Shown: positions 6,328 through 13,534 of the stretch, in pieces | How positions within the stretch are numbered: the stretch's first letter is position 1 | Layout of the letters: every line of letters starts with the position of its first letter | Assembly: GCA_046153695.1 (NCBI GenBank) | Contig: JBJXEZ010000054.1 | Coordinates: forward strand, 1-15,001 | DNA length: 15,001 bases | Origin: M3007 sp046153695 | Lineage (GTDB): Bacteria > Bacteroidota > Bacteroidia > Chitinophagales > Saprospiraceae | Reading direction: 5' to 3' | Translations under genes and position numbers: made by a program | Notes under the pieces: model-generated | Database searches by the model: none | What the model was told of the DNA's origin: nothing | The model's input: the letters and a program-made list of their open reading frames with translations, nothing else

Positions 6328-7431
6328 CGGAATCACCTTGAAATCCTGCTCCGCCAGGGTGTTCCCGTTCACCAGAATACGCAGCCGGTGTGTGCCTGGG
6401 TAGTGCTTGCGTGTGGTAAAATCCGTAAACCGCTGACGTTTTTGGATATGCTCCGATTGCCCAGCAGCCTGCACCATTTCCTTGATTTTAAAAACCTTGT
6501 ACGACACCTTGCCACTGGAGGTCAGGTAGTCAATTCCGTATTCGATCCGTACCTGGTGCGGGGTGCTTGCGGTGTTTTTCAATGAAAATGAAAAATCGAG
6601 GCTTCCGCCGATCGGCACAATGGTCGAAGCCATGAGGTTTGTCACTTCGATGCCCGCCACGTTGCGGTCGAATCCGAACTGGGCAAGTGCCTCGGTTCGG
6701 CCTTTTTTCAACAACCCGCGCAGCGCGTGCCGCACCACCCAGTCGGTGTCGGGGTGCTGCCCATGCCAGCGCCGGGCGATGTCCAGCGCAAGGTCGGGAT
6801 GATCTTTCGATATGTCATTCAGGCAATTGGCCACTGATCGGCGCACGGTTTCAGCGGGGTCTGCGCGAAGGTTTTCCAATACAGGCAGTACCGGTGCGGG
6901 GTCTTGTTTGAGCGCGGGTATGCCCATACCCCACGGCAGGCGGGGGCGAAAGCCTTCGCTTGACAGGCGTCGTACAGCCGGGCTGGAGTGTGCTGCCCAA
7001 ACGAGCATTTGCCGGTACATCCGTGCGGGATAGCGAATGAGAAACGGTCGCACAGCAAACTCGGCACTGCTCACACGGGTCACTACTTCGATGGCCGGGA
7101 TGGATAAATCGGGGTAGCCAACGCCGAAAACCTCTACATAATCGGGCAGAAAACAGTACTCGAATGCGAGTCGCTCGCCGTATTGCTTAATCAGGTGTTC
7201 GGCGGCCTTCACTACAATGCTCAGGGATTCGGCGTAATCAGGAGGCAGGCTTTTGCCGAGGCTTTCGGCTATATGGCGCATCCGTTGTTTTAGTTCGCGC
7301 TGTTCCCACCTGTCGTCCAGTACACGGGAAATAAAAGCAGTGCGGTCGAACGGTTGCCACACGGCATGCACCGTTTGGCCAAAACCCTCGACCAGGGGGC
7401 GGGAGAAGATATTTTTGAGCGGTTCGGGCAT
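6313..7431 (-). CDS. alkC: AlkC-type DNA alkylation repair glycosylase with C-terminal Ig-like domain
   Basis: The 372-residue protein begins MPEPLKNIFS, the usual AlkC opening. HEAT-like repeats fill about residues 1-255, with signature stretches RRLSSEGFRPRLPWG (154-168) and VRRSVANCLNDISKDHPDLA (197-216) that I recognise from the AlkC/AlkD superfamily. Residues about 258-372 are beta-rich (IVPIGGSLDFSFSLKNTA, TGTHRL-like and VNGNTLAEQDFKVI segments) and fit the Ig-like domain described for one AlkC subfamily. Family members excise alkylated bases from DNA without base flipping. Characterised AlkC prefers 3-methylcytosine and 1-methyladenine, so this substrate is inferred. It appears monocistronic. 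A near-consensus promoter on the minus strand (TTG at 7507-7509, TACTTCG at 7477-7483, spacer 23 nt) is weak support for a start near 7470. No ada or alk regulon partner is seen nearby. Confidence 0.82.
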   Translation of the reverse strand: MPEPLKNIFSRPLVEGFGQTVHAVWQPFDRTAFISRVLDDRWEQRELKQRMRHIAESLGKSLPPDYAESLSIVVKAAEHLIKQYGERLAFEYCFLPDYVEVFGVGYPDLSIPAIEVVTRVSSAEFAVRPFLIRYPARMYRQMLVWAAHSSPAVRRLSSEGFRPRLPWGMGIPALKQDPAPVLPVLENLRADPAETVRRSVANCLNDISKDHPDLALDIARRWHGQHPDTDWVVRHALRGLLKKGRTEALAQFGFDRNVAGIEVTNLMASTIVPIGGSLDFSFSLKNTASTPHQVRIEYGIDYLTSSGKVSYKVFKIKEMVQAAGQSEHIQKRQRFTDFTTRKHYPGTHRLRILVNGNTLAEQDFKVIPIRPA

Positions 7432-7476
7432 CGTTTTTCGTAGTGCAGTTGTGGAAGCAGTCCGTTATGGCTGGGG

Positions 7477-7509
7477 CGAAGTACGAATATTTTTTCTTCC
7501 TTTACCCAA
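7477..7509 (-). promoter_or_regulatory. Weak promoter candidate for the alkC-like gene
   Basis: On the minus strand TTG (7509-7507), 23 nt and TACTTCG (7483-7477) resemble the Bacteroidota promoter, but the -7 box is one base shorter than TAnnTTTG. It would give a 5' UTR of about 40 nt. The rest of the 7432-7627 gap shows no other strong element; AAACTTTG at 7579-7586 is a one-off -7 match for the rightward lipoprotein gene, without a -33 partner. Confidence 0.25.
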
Positions 7510-7627
7510 CGATTTTCCAGATGCACCTTGTCTATGCAGAAGTTGGCGACAGGTTATGCTGAATGTCCGGAAATTCGGAAACTTTGTACGCCACCATTCA
7601 ACCGTTCACTAACTACTTGCTCTTGCC

Positions 7628-8902
7628 ATGAAAATAAAAGCAACGTTTTTTGCCCTGCTCGCCATCGCCGCCACATCCTTGCTATCCGGCTGCCTGCGCG
7701 ACACTTGCACCAGCACCCGCACATACATTCGTTTCGACCCGGTGTATAAAACACCGTCGGAGTTCCGCGTACCGGCGAAAGCCGAGGCTCCGCGTGCCCT
7801 GAAAAATCCTGGAAAAATGTACCTCATCGGCGACTACCTGCTGATCAACGAAGTCCACGAGGGCATCCATGTACTCGACAACAGCGACCCTGCCAGCCCC
7901 AAGCCAGTTGTGTTCTGGAACATTCCCGGCAACGTGGACATGGCCATACGCGATCACTACCTCTACGCCGATCAGTATGTTGATTTGGTGAGCATTGACA
8001 TCAGCGACCTGCACAACCCGACAACGGTTTGTCGCTCTGAAGGCGTATTTCAATTGCACGGCTTCAATGCGGAGCGCGGTTTTCTGGTAGACTACCTGCA
8101 AACGCCTATCACCGAGGAAGTCGCTTGCGATGACCAACGCTGGAACGGCCCCTGGTTCATGGAAGGCGACTTCATTTTCGTGGGTGTCAACCAATTGAAC
8201 ACCGGTGCCAACGGCCCGCGCAAGACTGGCTCCGGCCTGCCTGCCGGAATTGGCACCGCCGGGTCATACTCGCGCTTTGGCCAATACGACAACTACCTGT
8301 ACTGTGTGGACAATTTCACCTTGCGCCCCTTCTCGGTGGCATCTCCGTCCTGCCCTTCTGCGCTGGCCCCCATCAATATTGGCTGGAACATCGAAACGAT
8401 TTTTCCATGGGGGAACAAACTGTTCGTTGGCTCGCAAACCGGCGTGTTTATTTTCGATGCCAGCAACCCCGCCAACCCCGTACAAGAGGCTTCATTTAAC
8501 CACGCTTCTGGCTGCGACCCCGTCGTTTGCGACAACGACAACGCCTACGTCACCATCCACGATGGCACCACGTGCAACGGTACATTCAACCAATTGGACG
8601 TAATTGATATCCGCAGCCTGCCCGCAACCTCCTTGCGCATTACCTACCCGATGAAAAAACCCAAGGGCCTCTCGGTGTATGACAAGTACCTGTACCTCTG
8701 TGATGAGGGCCTCAAGGTTTTTGACAAATCTGACCCGCTGAAAATCAAACTCCTTTCGCACGTTACCGGTATTACCACGTACGATGTGATCGCACTGGAC
8801 GAAACCCACATCCTTGTCGTGGGCGACGGCGGCTTTTACCAGTACGATGTAACCGATCCCGCCGCGCCGCGCAAAATCAGTCAAATACTTGTAGCACCTT
8901 AA
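7628..8902 (+). CDS. LVIVD-repeat beta-propeller lipoprotein
   Basis: This 424-residue protein has a lipoprotein signal peptide (MKIKATFFALLAIAATSLLSGC), with lipobox LSGC and acylated Cys22. At least five spaced motifs of the type D-x-S/T-D-P-x-x-P are visible: DNSDPASPKPV (about 84), DISDLHNPTTV (124), DASNPANPV (277), DKSDPLKI (366) and DVTDPAAPRKI (407). Each follows a strand such as LYLCDEGLKVF or DLVSID. This is the LVIVD repeat, which folds as a beta-propeller blade. Family members are envelope proteins of unknown function. The residues after Cys22 (LRDT) do not make a clear Bacteroidota surface-export signal, so the side of the outer membrane is uncertain. The next gene starts 12 nt downstream and is probably in the same operon. 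Confidence 0.82.
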   Translation: MKIKATFFALLAIAATSLLSGCLRDTCTSTRTYIRFDPVYKTPSEFRVPAKAEAPRALKNPGKMYLIGDYLLINEVHEGIHVLDNSDPASPKPVVFWNIPGNVDMAIRDHYLYADQYVDLVSIDISDLHNPTTVCRSEGVFQLHGFNAERGFLVDYLQTPITEEVACDDQRWNGPWFMEGDFIFVGVNQLNTGANGPRKTGSGLPAGIGTAGSYSRFGQYDNYLYCVDNFTLRPFSVASPSCPSALAPINIGWNIETIFPWGNKLFVGSQTGVFIFDASNPANPVQEASFNHASGCDPVVCDNDNAYVTIHDGTTCNGTFNQLDVIDIRSLPATSLRITYPMKKPKGLSVYDKYLYLCDEGLKVFDKSDPLKIKLLSHVTGITTYDVIALDETHILVVGDGGFYQYDVTDPAAPRKISQILVAP

Positions 8903-8914
8903 AAAACCTGGGCT

Positions 8915-9691
8915 ATGAAAATTGATATTCGATTACTGGGACTGGGGCTGCTGCTTATGTGGCAGCCCCGGCACCTTTCGGCACAAGAGGCCGCTCCCGC
9001 ACCGCCTCCCTGTCAGGACGTACTGTACCTAAACGAGGGCAGCCAGTTGCGCGGCCAGATCACGGCCACAAAAGATGATGGCCAAACGCTGGTTTTCCGC
9101 ATTTGGAGCGGCGTAGAAATGGATGTGCCGAAAGCAAAAGTGAAGCGCATTGTCCAGCGGTGTTCGGGCTACAAAATAACCAGGCCGTATGATTTCAAGG
9201 AAAAAGGCTGGTACCATCACACACGTGGGGGCTTTCTGATCGGCGCGAGTTATTTCGGCGAAAGCAGTACAGGCATACAATTGCACCACAGCAGCGGCTG
9301 GATGTTTAACCGGTTAACAGGCGTAGGCCTTGGTGTGGGAGTTGACCACTTTGGCACAAACAGCAACGATGTGGCGACATACCCGATATTTGCCGAATTT
9401 CGCAGCTACCTGACGGCCCGTCGCATAGCACCATTTGTCACCATAAACGGCGGTTGGGCTTTTGCCGGCAACAAAGACAGCGATTTTGGCACCGAACAAA
9501 CGTGGTCAGGCGGCTGGATGGGGCAAGCCAATGTCGGATACCGTATCGGGAACAACTTTACAATCAGTATGGGAGTCCGATTTCAGGCAAAGGAGCGAGA
9601 CTGGACAACCACCACCTGGAGAGGCTCCGAAACAGGCACCGATCATATTTTGCACAAACGGTTCGTGCTGGGGATGGGCATTGTGCTTTAA
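8915..9691 (+). CDS. Outer-membrane beta-barrel protein with N-terminal soluble module
   Basis: The product has 258 residues, with signal peptide MKIDIRLLGLGLLLMWQPRHLSAQ cleaved before EAAPAPPPC. Residues about 35-80 (DVLYLNEGSQLRGQI, VFRIWSGVEMDVPKAKVKRI) form a small beta-rich module that is common at the N-terminus of Bacteroidota surface proteins. From about residue 100 the sequence alternates in amphipathic strands (GGFLIGASYFGES, GVGLGVGVDHFG, PIFAEFRSYLTAR, APFVTINGGWAFAG, GQANVGYRIGNNFTISMGVRF) and ends LGMGIVL, fitting a small porin-like barrel. No enzymatic motif was seen. The 12-nt gap to the lipoprotein gene suggests co-expression. It is followed by a long inverted repeat and then the sigma-factor gene. 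The exact function is unknown. Confidence 0.75.
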   Translation: MKIDIRLLGLGLLLMWQPRHLSAQEAAPAPPPCQDVLYLNEGSQLRGQITATKDDGQTLVFRIWSGVEMDVPKAKVKRIVQRCSGYKITRPYDFKEKGWYHHTRGGFLIGASYFGESSTGIQLHHSSGWMFNRLTGVGLGVGVDHFGTNSNDVATYPIFAEFRSYLTARRIAPFVTINGGWAFAGNKDSDFGTEQTWSGGWMGQANVGYRIGNNFTISMGVRFQAKERDWTTTTWRGSETGTDHILHKRFVLGMGIVL

Positions 9692-9793
9692 AGCGTGTAT
9701 AAAATTTAGTACCGAGGCAAAAGCACGCAGATTTTGCCTTGCCTGAAACAAAATTCGTTCGCTTTCGCCTCGGCACTAAAATTTACATACGCT
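9692..9793. repeat. Intergenic inverted repeat with 45-nt arms
   Basis: Arms at 9692-9736 and 9749-9793 are reverse complements at 35 of 45 positions without gaps, around a 12-nt loop. The best-conserved blocks are CCGAGGC, AAAGC, ATTTTG and AGCGT. The repeat begins at the last base of the preceding stop codon and ends 45 nt before the sigma-factor ATG, filling most of the gap. No T run follows either arm, so it is not a simple terminator. It looks like a dispersed palindromic element, possibly terminating or stabilising the upstream mRNA. Confidence 0.75.
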
Positions 9794-9838
9794 CTAACTT
9801 TACTCTCCGAAAACCGCACGAATACCATTGTCAAGAAA

Positions 9839-10393
9839 ATGTTCGGAACGAAAAAATACACGGAAGAAGAACTGGTAGCAGGCTGTGTGCGTAACGACCG
9901 GCGCATGCAAGAAGCGTTTTACCGCAAGTTTTTTCCGGAAATGCTGCGTATGTGTATGCGCTATACGCGCGACGAGGACACAGCAATTGAGATCGTGAAC
10001 AATGGTTTTTTGCGTGTTTTCAAAAAACTGCACACGTTCGCCTTCAAGGGCAGTCTCGAAGGCTGGGTACGGCGCCTGGTGTACCACAGCATGGCCGATT
10101 ACTTCCGCGACAATGCCCGTTACCTGCACTTTCTCGTGCTCGAAGAGCGCGACGAAGTGGTGCCGGAACGCGGGCATGACGGGTTTTACGAGTCCGACAT
10201 TCTGGCTGTAGTGAACACCTTGCCGCCGGTATCACAAGCAGTTTTCCGTTTGTACGCCATCGAAGGGTACAACCACGCCGAAATAGCCGCAAACCTGAAT
10301 ATAAGCGAGGGTACATCCAAATGGCATCTTTCTACTGCTCGCCAAAAACTGCGCGATCAGTTGGTAGCCACGGGGTTGTATTATGAACGTTGA
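9839..10393 (+). CDS. ECF-type sigma-70 family RNA polymerase sigma factor
   Basis: ATG at 9839 gives MFGTKKYTEEELV and 184 residues, normal for an ECF sigma factor. Upstream in-frame codons would place coding sequence inside the inverted repeat, so they were not used. Region 2 spans about 25-90 (AFYRKFFPEMLRMCMRYTRDEDTA, VNNGFLRVF, GSLEGWVRRLVYHSMADYFR). Region 4 spans about 125-180 (LPPVSQAVFRLYAIEGYNHAEIAANLNISEGT, KWHLSTARQKLR) with its helix-turn-helix. It should direct RNA polymerase to a stress or envelope regulon. The next gene starts 44 nt downstream and encodes a membrane-anchored protein with a short cytoplasmic N-terminus, the typical place for the cognate anti-sigma factor. Its own promoter was not confidently found; TAACTTTA at 9795-9802 is a near -7 match without a -33 box. 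Confidence 0.92.
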   Translation: MFGTKKYTEEELVAGCVRNDRRMQEAFYRKFFPEMLRMCMRYTRDEDTAIEIVNNGFLRVFKKLHTFAFKGSLEGWVRRLVYHSMADYFRDNARYLHFLVLEERDEVVPERGHDGFYESDILAVVNTLPPVSQAVFRLYAIEGYNHAEIAANLNISEGTSKWHLSTARQKLRDQLVATGLYYER

Positions 10394-10437
10394 ATATTGG
10401 AAGTGTTGAACCCTTTCAATTTTACAAACAGAATAAC

Positions 10438-11922
10438 ATGAATAAAAAGTCATACAACGTTACCGATAAAGGCTGGAAGGCCATGTCGGAAATCCTCGAC
10501 CAGGAAATGCCTGTGGAGCGGCCGCGCCGCCGGGTGTTGGTATTTTGGTTGCTGTTTTGGTTGTTGCCACTGGCAGCCGTGATAGCCTGGTTTATGACCG
10601 GTCAAGTGCCCGGTACACGATTCAAGGATCTGCCGGTTTCTACGCCAGAACGGCCAATCGCCCGGCAACCCGTTGAGCAGAGCCATCCGTCCGTGACCAT
10701 TTCCACGCCACCGGTTTCGGAAAAAAACTACAGCGACAGAACTGGTGGAACTCGCAACGAGGCCACCAACCAGCGCCACACTACTGAACCTGCGACAACA
10801 ATCAAAGCCAATAGCACCACCGTTGCCAACGCTGCAACAATACAGCCCGGTCTTGCCCAAAAACAAATCGGCACGACGGCGGTCACCCACAAAACTGCCG
10901 CAAACAGCAATACAAATAAGGCCGAAAAAATTACCGGGACTACCCCGGTGACCGCTCCGGCAGCACCCGCGACGACGGCACCGGACTTGTTGGCAACCAA
11001 TCCGGTTGCTATTGCCGTAACCGCCAATGTTCCCGCTGATCCAACACCGGAAGCGCCCCAAATCGAAACTGCCTCGCCGACAACGTCGGCGTTGGCTGAA
11101 AAGCCCGCGCCAACGGCAACGCCACCCGTTATGCCCACAGCCGAGCCAATTGCGCAAGTTATGCCCACGCCGGCCCCGCCTATTGACCCGGTTCGCCAAA
11201 AAACGAAAGCACTCCGGTTCGGTGCCTCCGCCGGGGCGTTTTCCAATATGTCAGCGCGTTTTGGCGGAGTCACTGCGGGATTTGCGGCAGACTGGCAGGC
11301 TTCCGATCGCTGGGGGCTTCGCTCCGGCCTGGCTTACCAGTACCACGCCCTGAACGAGAACGAACAGCCGCTCACCACTGTCACCACCGGTACCTACGCC
11401 GAGGCTACTGGCGACAACACCATATTCGACACCAGCAGCATCCCTGTAAACTCGAATGACCTCACTACGCCTGTGTATGTAGCCGTTTCCAGTTTGCACC
11501 GGATCGAAATGCCTATGCTGGCCTATTGGCAGCCGTGGACCAAATTGCGCGTATACGGCGGGCCTTCGGTTGGGTACACCGTGTACTCGGAGGTGGCCGA
11601 TCTAAGCTATAAAAACAACAAGACATTCAAAATACAATCAGGCACTCCGGCTGGCAACCTGAGCAGTCGGGTTAGCGACCAAACGAGCGGTTTTGATTTC
11701 CGGTGGAACCTTGGAACCTCGTTCCGCGTCGGAAAAAACCTCGAGATGGGCGTGTTCTACCAAAGTCCGGTGAAAGTGGCCACCAACCCCAATTGGTTAG
11801 AGCAGACCGATAACCAAATGACACCGGCTCCCAGTCCTGACATACAAGTTCTCGCCAAAGAGCGCCAGTCCGCTGCCATTGGAAGGTCAGTGCTACAGTT
11901 TATGGCGACGGTGTTTTTTTGA
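10438..11922 (+). CDS. Dual membrane-spanning anti-sigma-like protein: cytoplasmic segment, inner-membrane helix, disordered linker, outer-membrane barrel
   Basis: ATG at 10438 is preferred to an upstream TTG that overlaps the sigma gene's stop; it gives 494 residues. Residues 1-32 (MNKKSYNVTDKGWKAMSEIL, then a basic RPRRR) should be cytoplasmic. Residues 33-53 are one strong transmembrane helix (VLVFWLLFWLLPLAAVIAWF). About 55-255 is a Thr/Ala/Pro/Asn-rich, low-complexity linker without predicted structure. From about 258 amphipathic strands form a barrel (RFGASAGAF, VTAGFAADW, GLRSGLAYQYHAL, MPMLAYWQPW, LEMGVFYQSPVKV) that ends QFMATVFF, with the terminal Phe expected of outer-membrane proteins. 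A helix before the barrel that is not a cleavable signal peptide is unusual. This layout is that reported for dual membrane-spanning anti-sigma factors (Dma) in Bacteroides. Sigma binding and barrel insertion are inferred. Confidence 0.78.
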   Translation: MNKKSYNVTDKGWKAMSEILDQEMPVERPRRRVLVFWLLFWLLPLAAVIAWFMTGQVPGTRFKDLPVSTPERPIARQPVEQSHPSVTISTPPVSEKNYSDRTGGTRNEATNQRHTTEPATTIKANSTTVANAATIQPGLAQKQIGTTAVTHKTAANSNTNKAEKITGTTPVTAPAAPATTAPDLLATNPVAIAVTANVPADPTPEAPQIETASPTTSALAEKPAPTATPPVMPTAEPIAQVMPTPAPPIDPVRQKTKALRFGASAGAFSNMSARFGGVTAGFAADWQASDRWGLRSGLAYQYHALNENEQPLTTVTTGTYAEATGDNTIFDTSSIPVNSNDLTTPVYVAVSSLHRIEMPMLAYWQPWTKLRVYGGPSVGYTVYSEVADLSYKNNKTFKIQSGTPAGNLSSRVSDQTSGFDFRWNLGTSFRVGKNLEMGVFYQSPVKVATNPNWLEQTDNQMTPAPSPDIQVLAKERQSAAIGRSVLQFMATVFF

Positions 11923-11930
11923 GAGCTGGT

Positions 11931-11964
11931 TTGCCACAAAGGACATGATGGTGTGCTAAGTTTG
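11931..11964 (+). promoter_or_regulatory. Promoter of the PhyH-family gene
   Basis: TTG at 11931-11933, a 23-nt spacer and a perfect TAAGTTTG at 11957-11964 fit the Bacteroidota promoter. The start would be near 11971, about 20 nt before ATG 11991. This implies the oxygenase gene is transcribed separately from the sigma/anti-sigma pair. Confidence 0.6.
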
Positions 11965-11990
11965 CGCTCGAAAACACAAAACACACATCC

Positions 11991-12965
11991 ATGCTCCAAC
12001 GGATTTTTCAGCGATACACCGGTTTTTTGCGCAGCCTCAAGGCTGTGTATATGCTTAATAATTTGCTGAACATCAAGCACCTTTGGCGCAACAGGCAGCT
12101 ATACCGCCACTTTGGCCTGCTGAAGAGTATACTCGCTCCTATTGGTAGCGCCGACTTCAGGCAGCACAACCCGGACATCCCGTGGCTCGACCGCCCCGAT
12201 GCCTCAGAGCGCTTGGAACAGCACCCTGATTTTTTGAAAATGGGTGCCGACATGAAGGACAAGGTGCGGCAATTTGTGCGCGACGGGTTTCTTGTTCTGG
12301 AGCGGTTTCACGACCCGGCCATCACCGAAGCCATGAACGCCGAGGTGGATGTACTGCTCGATGCGGGGAAAGCAGGCTTCAACTACACGGGCAGAAAAAT
12401 ATTCAATCTACACGAGCAGAGCCCCCTTGCCAACTCCCGTTTTTTCCGAAACCAGGACCTACTACGGCTGCTTTCATTCCTGCTCGGCAAGCCTGCCATT
12501 CCGTTCCAGTCACTCAGTTTTGTTCAAGGCAGCGAACAACGGGCGCACTCGGATTCCATTCACATGACCACCGAACCGCAAGGCTACCTTGTTGCCACCT
12601 GGACCGCGTTGGAAGACTGCTCTGACGATTGTGGCCCGCTTTTTTACTACCCCGGCAGCCACCGTTTGCCGTACCTGATGACCCCGGACTACAATTCCGG
12701 CAACACGCGTTTTACCATTGGCGGCGACAGCAACCGCCGCTACGAGGACCGAATCGAGGCCCTGATCCGCGAACACGGCCTGAAAAAAGCAGTTTTTTTG
12801 GCCAAACGCGGCGATGTACTCGTTTGGCATGCCAACCTGCTGCACGGAGGCAGTGCCATCACCCGGTCTGGAACGACACGGCGGAGTATCGTTTGCCACT
12901 ACTACGCCGAAGGTGTGTTGTGCTACCACGAAATGTCGCAGCGGCCAGCTATCATCCGCAGCTGA
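11991..12965 (+). CDS. Phytanoyl-CoA dioxygenase (PhyH) family Fe(II)/2-oxoglutarate oxygenase
   Basis: The cytoplasmic protein has 324 residues, and the ATG lies 27 nt after a perfect -7 box. The double-stranded beta-helix region covers about 95-315 (VRQFVRDGFLVLERFHDP at its start). His186 and Asp188 (AHSDSIHM) and His285 (WHANLLHGG) form the likely HxD...H iron triad. Arg297 or Arg298 (SGTTRRSIVCHYY) is about 12 residues after the distal His, where PhyH proteins bind the 2-oxoglutarate carboxylate. LEDCSDDCGPLFYYPGSHRLP is the family's central stretch. The family hydroxylates or halogenates very diverse small molecules, so no substrate can be named. The first about 90 residues are basic and family-atypical, with no signal peptide. 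The TGA at 12963-12965 lies at the edge of the downstream repeat element, so the last residues may have been altered by an insertion. Confidence 0.87.
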   Translation: MLQRIFQRYTGFLRSLKAVYMLNNLLNIKHLWRNRQLYRHFGLLKSILAPIGSADFRQHNPDIPWLDRPDASERLEQHPDFLKMGADMKDKVRQFVRDGFLVLERFHDPAITEAMNAEVDVLLDAGKAGFNYTGRKIFNLHEQSPLANSRFFRNQDLLRLLSFLLGKPAIPFQSLSFVQGSEQRAHSDSIHMTTEPQGYLVATWTALEDCSDDCGPLFYYPGSHRLPYLMTPDYNSGNTRFTIGGDSNRRYEDRIEALIREHGLKKAVFLAKRGDVLVWHANLLHGGSAITRSGTTRRSIVCHYYAEGVLCYHEMSQRPAIIRS

Positions 12966-13423
12966 GTTCGACTTTAGCCATTTTAAACGCTCAAAAAAGT
13001 GTCTTTGGGAGTCCAGGAAATGAGTTTTTGACTCGCAACCACCCTGGTACCCACCTTGGGAACAATGGGGTAGATCGCGCTCCGCCGGTACAACCCCACC
13101 CCCAGCCCCTCCCCCGAGGGTGAGGGGGGCACTTCGCGGGTTCCAACACCGTCTCATCAAATTGAAAAGCCAAAGTACCTGTGGCTAATTTTTGCCTTTT
13201 TTGAGGGCAAGCCCCCCTCCCATTCGGGGGCGGGGATGGGGGTGGGGTTGCACCGGCGGAGCGCGATGTACCCAAAAATACCGCATGCTTTTCAGGCTAA
13301 ACAGTTACTTTGAATTTATGAATGTCCCCGTTTTACAGCGATGTTCAAAATTATTTCAGTCGCCATATCTCCCTGACTTGAAACGACATTATCAATTTCC
13401 CAAATGGCTAAAGTCGAACTAAG
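12962..13423. mobile_element. About 460-bp MITE-like non-coding element with nested inverted repeats
   Basis: The ends are AGTTCGACTTTAGCCATTT (12965-12983) and its exact reverse complement at 13402-13420, extended to 22 nt with one mismatch (12962-12983 and 13402-13423). Inside is a second inverted repeat whose 63-nt arms (13068-13130 and 13211-13273) match at 56 positions. Each of these arms also folds on itself through C-rich and G-rich halves. The right interior (about 13285-13400) is visibly more A+T-rich than the neighbouring genes. No transposase gene is present, and I see no clear target-site duplication. The gap between the PhyH and gcvT genes consists almost entirely of this element. 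It may also stop transcription between them. Confidence 0.6.
13068..13273. repeat. Inner 63-nt-arm GC-rich inverted repeat
   Basis: The arms 13068-13130 and 13211-13273 share ATCGCGCTCCGCCGG and CAACCCCACCCCCA in opposite orientation, 56 of 63 bases matching, with an 80-nt centre. The blocks CCCCTCCCCCGAGGG and GAGGGGGG make each arm self-complementary. The C-rich core resembles a widespread intergenic repeat type seen in many bacterial genomes, which is recollection only. It could have inserted inside the larger element. Confidence 0.78.
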
Positions 13424-13481
13424 AGCATGTTGGGGATTTTCTTACCGAGTACCTAACCAAAAACCTTCCAACCCTTTTTCT

Positions 13482-13489
13482 CATCTTTG
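13482..13489 (+). promoter_or_regulatory. Possible -7 element for gcvT
   Basis: CATCTTTG differs from TAnnTTTG only in the first base and lies 45 nt before the gcvT ATG. No TTG is found 17-23 nt upstream, so the support is weak. Confidence 0.3.
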
Positions 13490-13534
13490 CCCCGTTCAGT
13501 GCCAAATCCTTCTGACCAAAAATTTGGATATAAA

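Noticed and set aside
10450..11273. Long minus-strand ORFs (249 and 181 residues) opposite the anti-sigma-like gene
   Set aside because: They are Gly/Arg/Cys- or Ala/Val-rich antisense reads of the biased Thr/Ala/Pro linker, with no family signature.
12510..13160. 216-residue minus-strand ORF covering the end of the PhyH gene and part of the repeat element
   Set aside because: It is antisense to a gene with clear catalytic residues and continues into non-coding repeats.
13285..13422. 45-residue ORF ending in the right terminal repeat of the MITE-like element
   Set aside because: It runs into the repeat end, has no recognisable family or start signal, and the same repeat also reads as protein in the opposite direction at the other end. 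Treated as non-coding element sequence.
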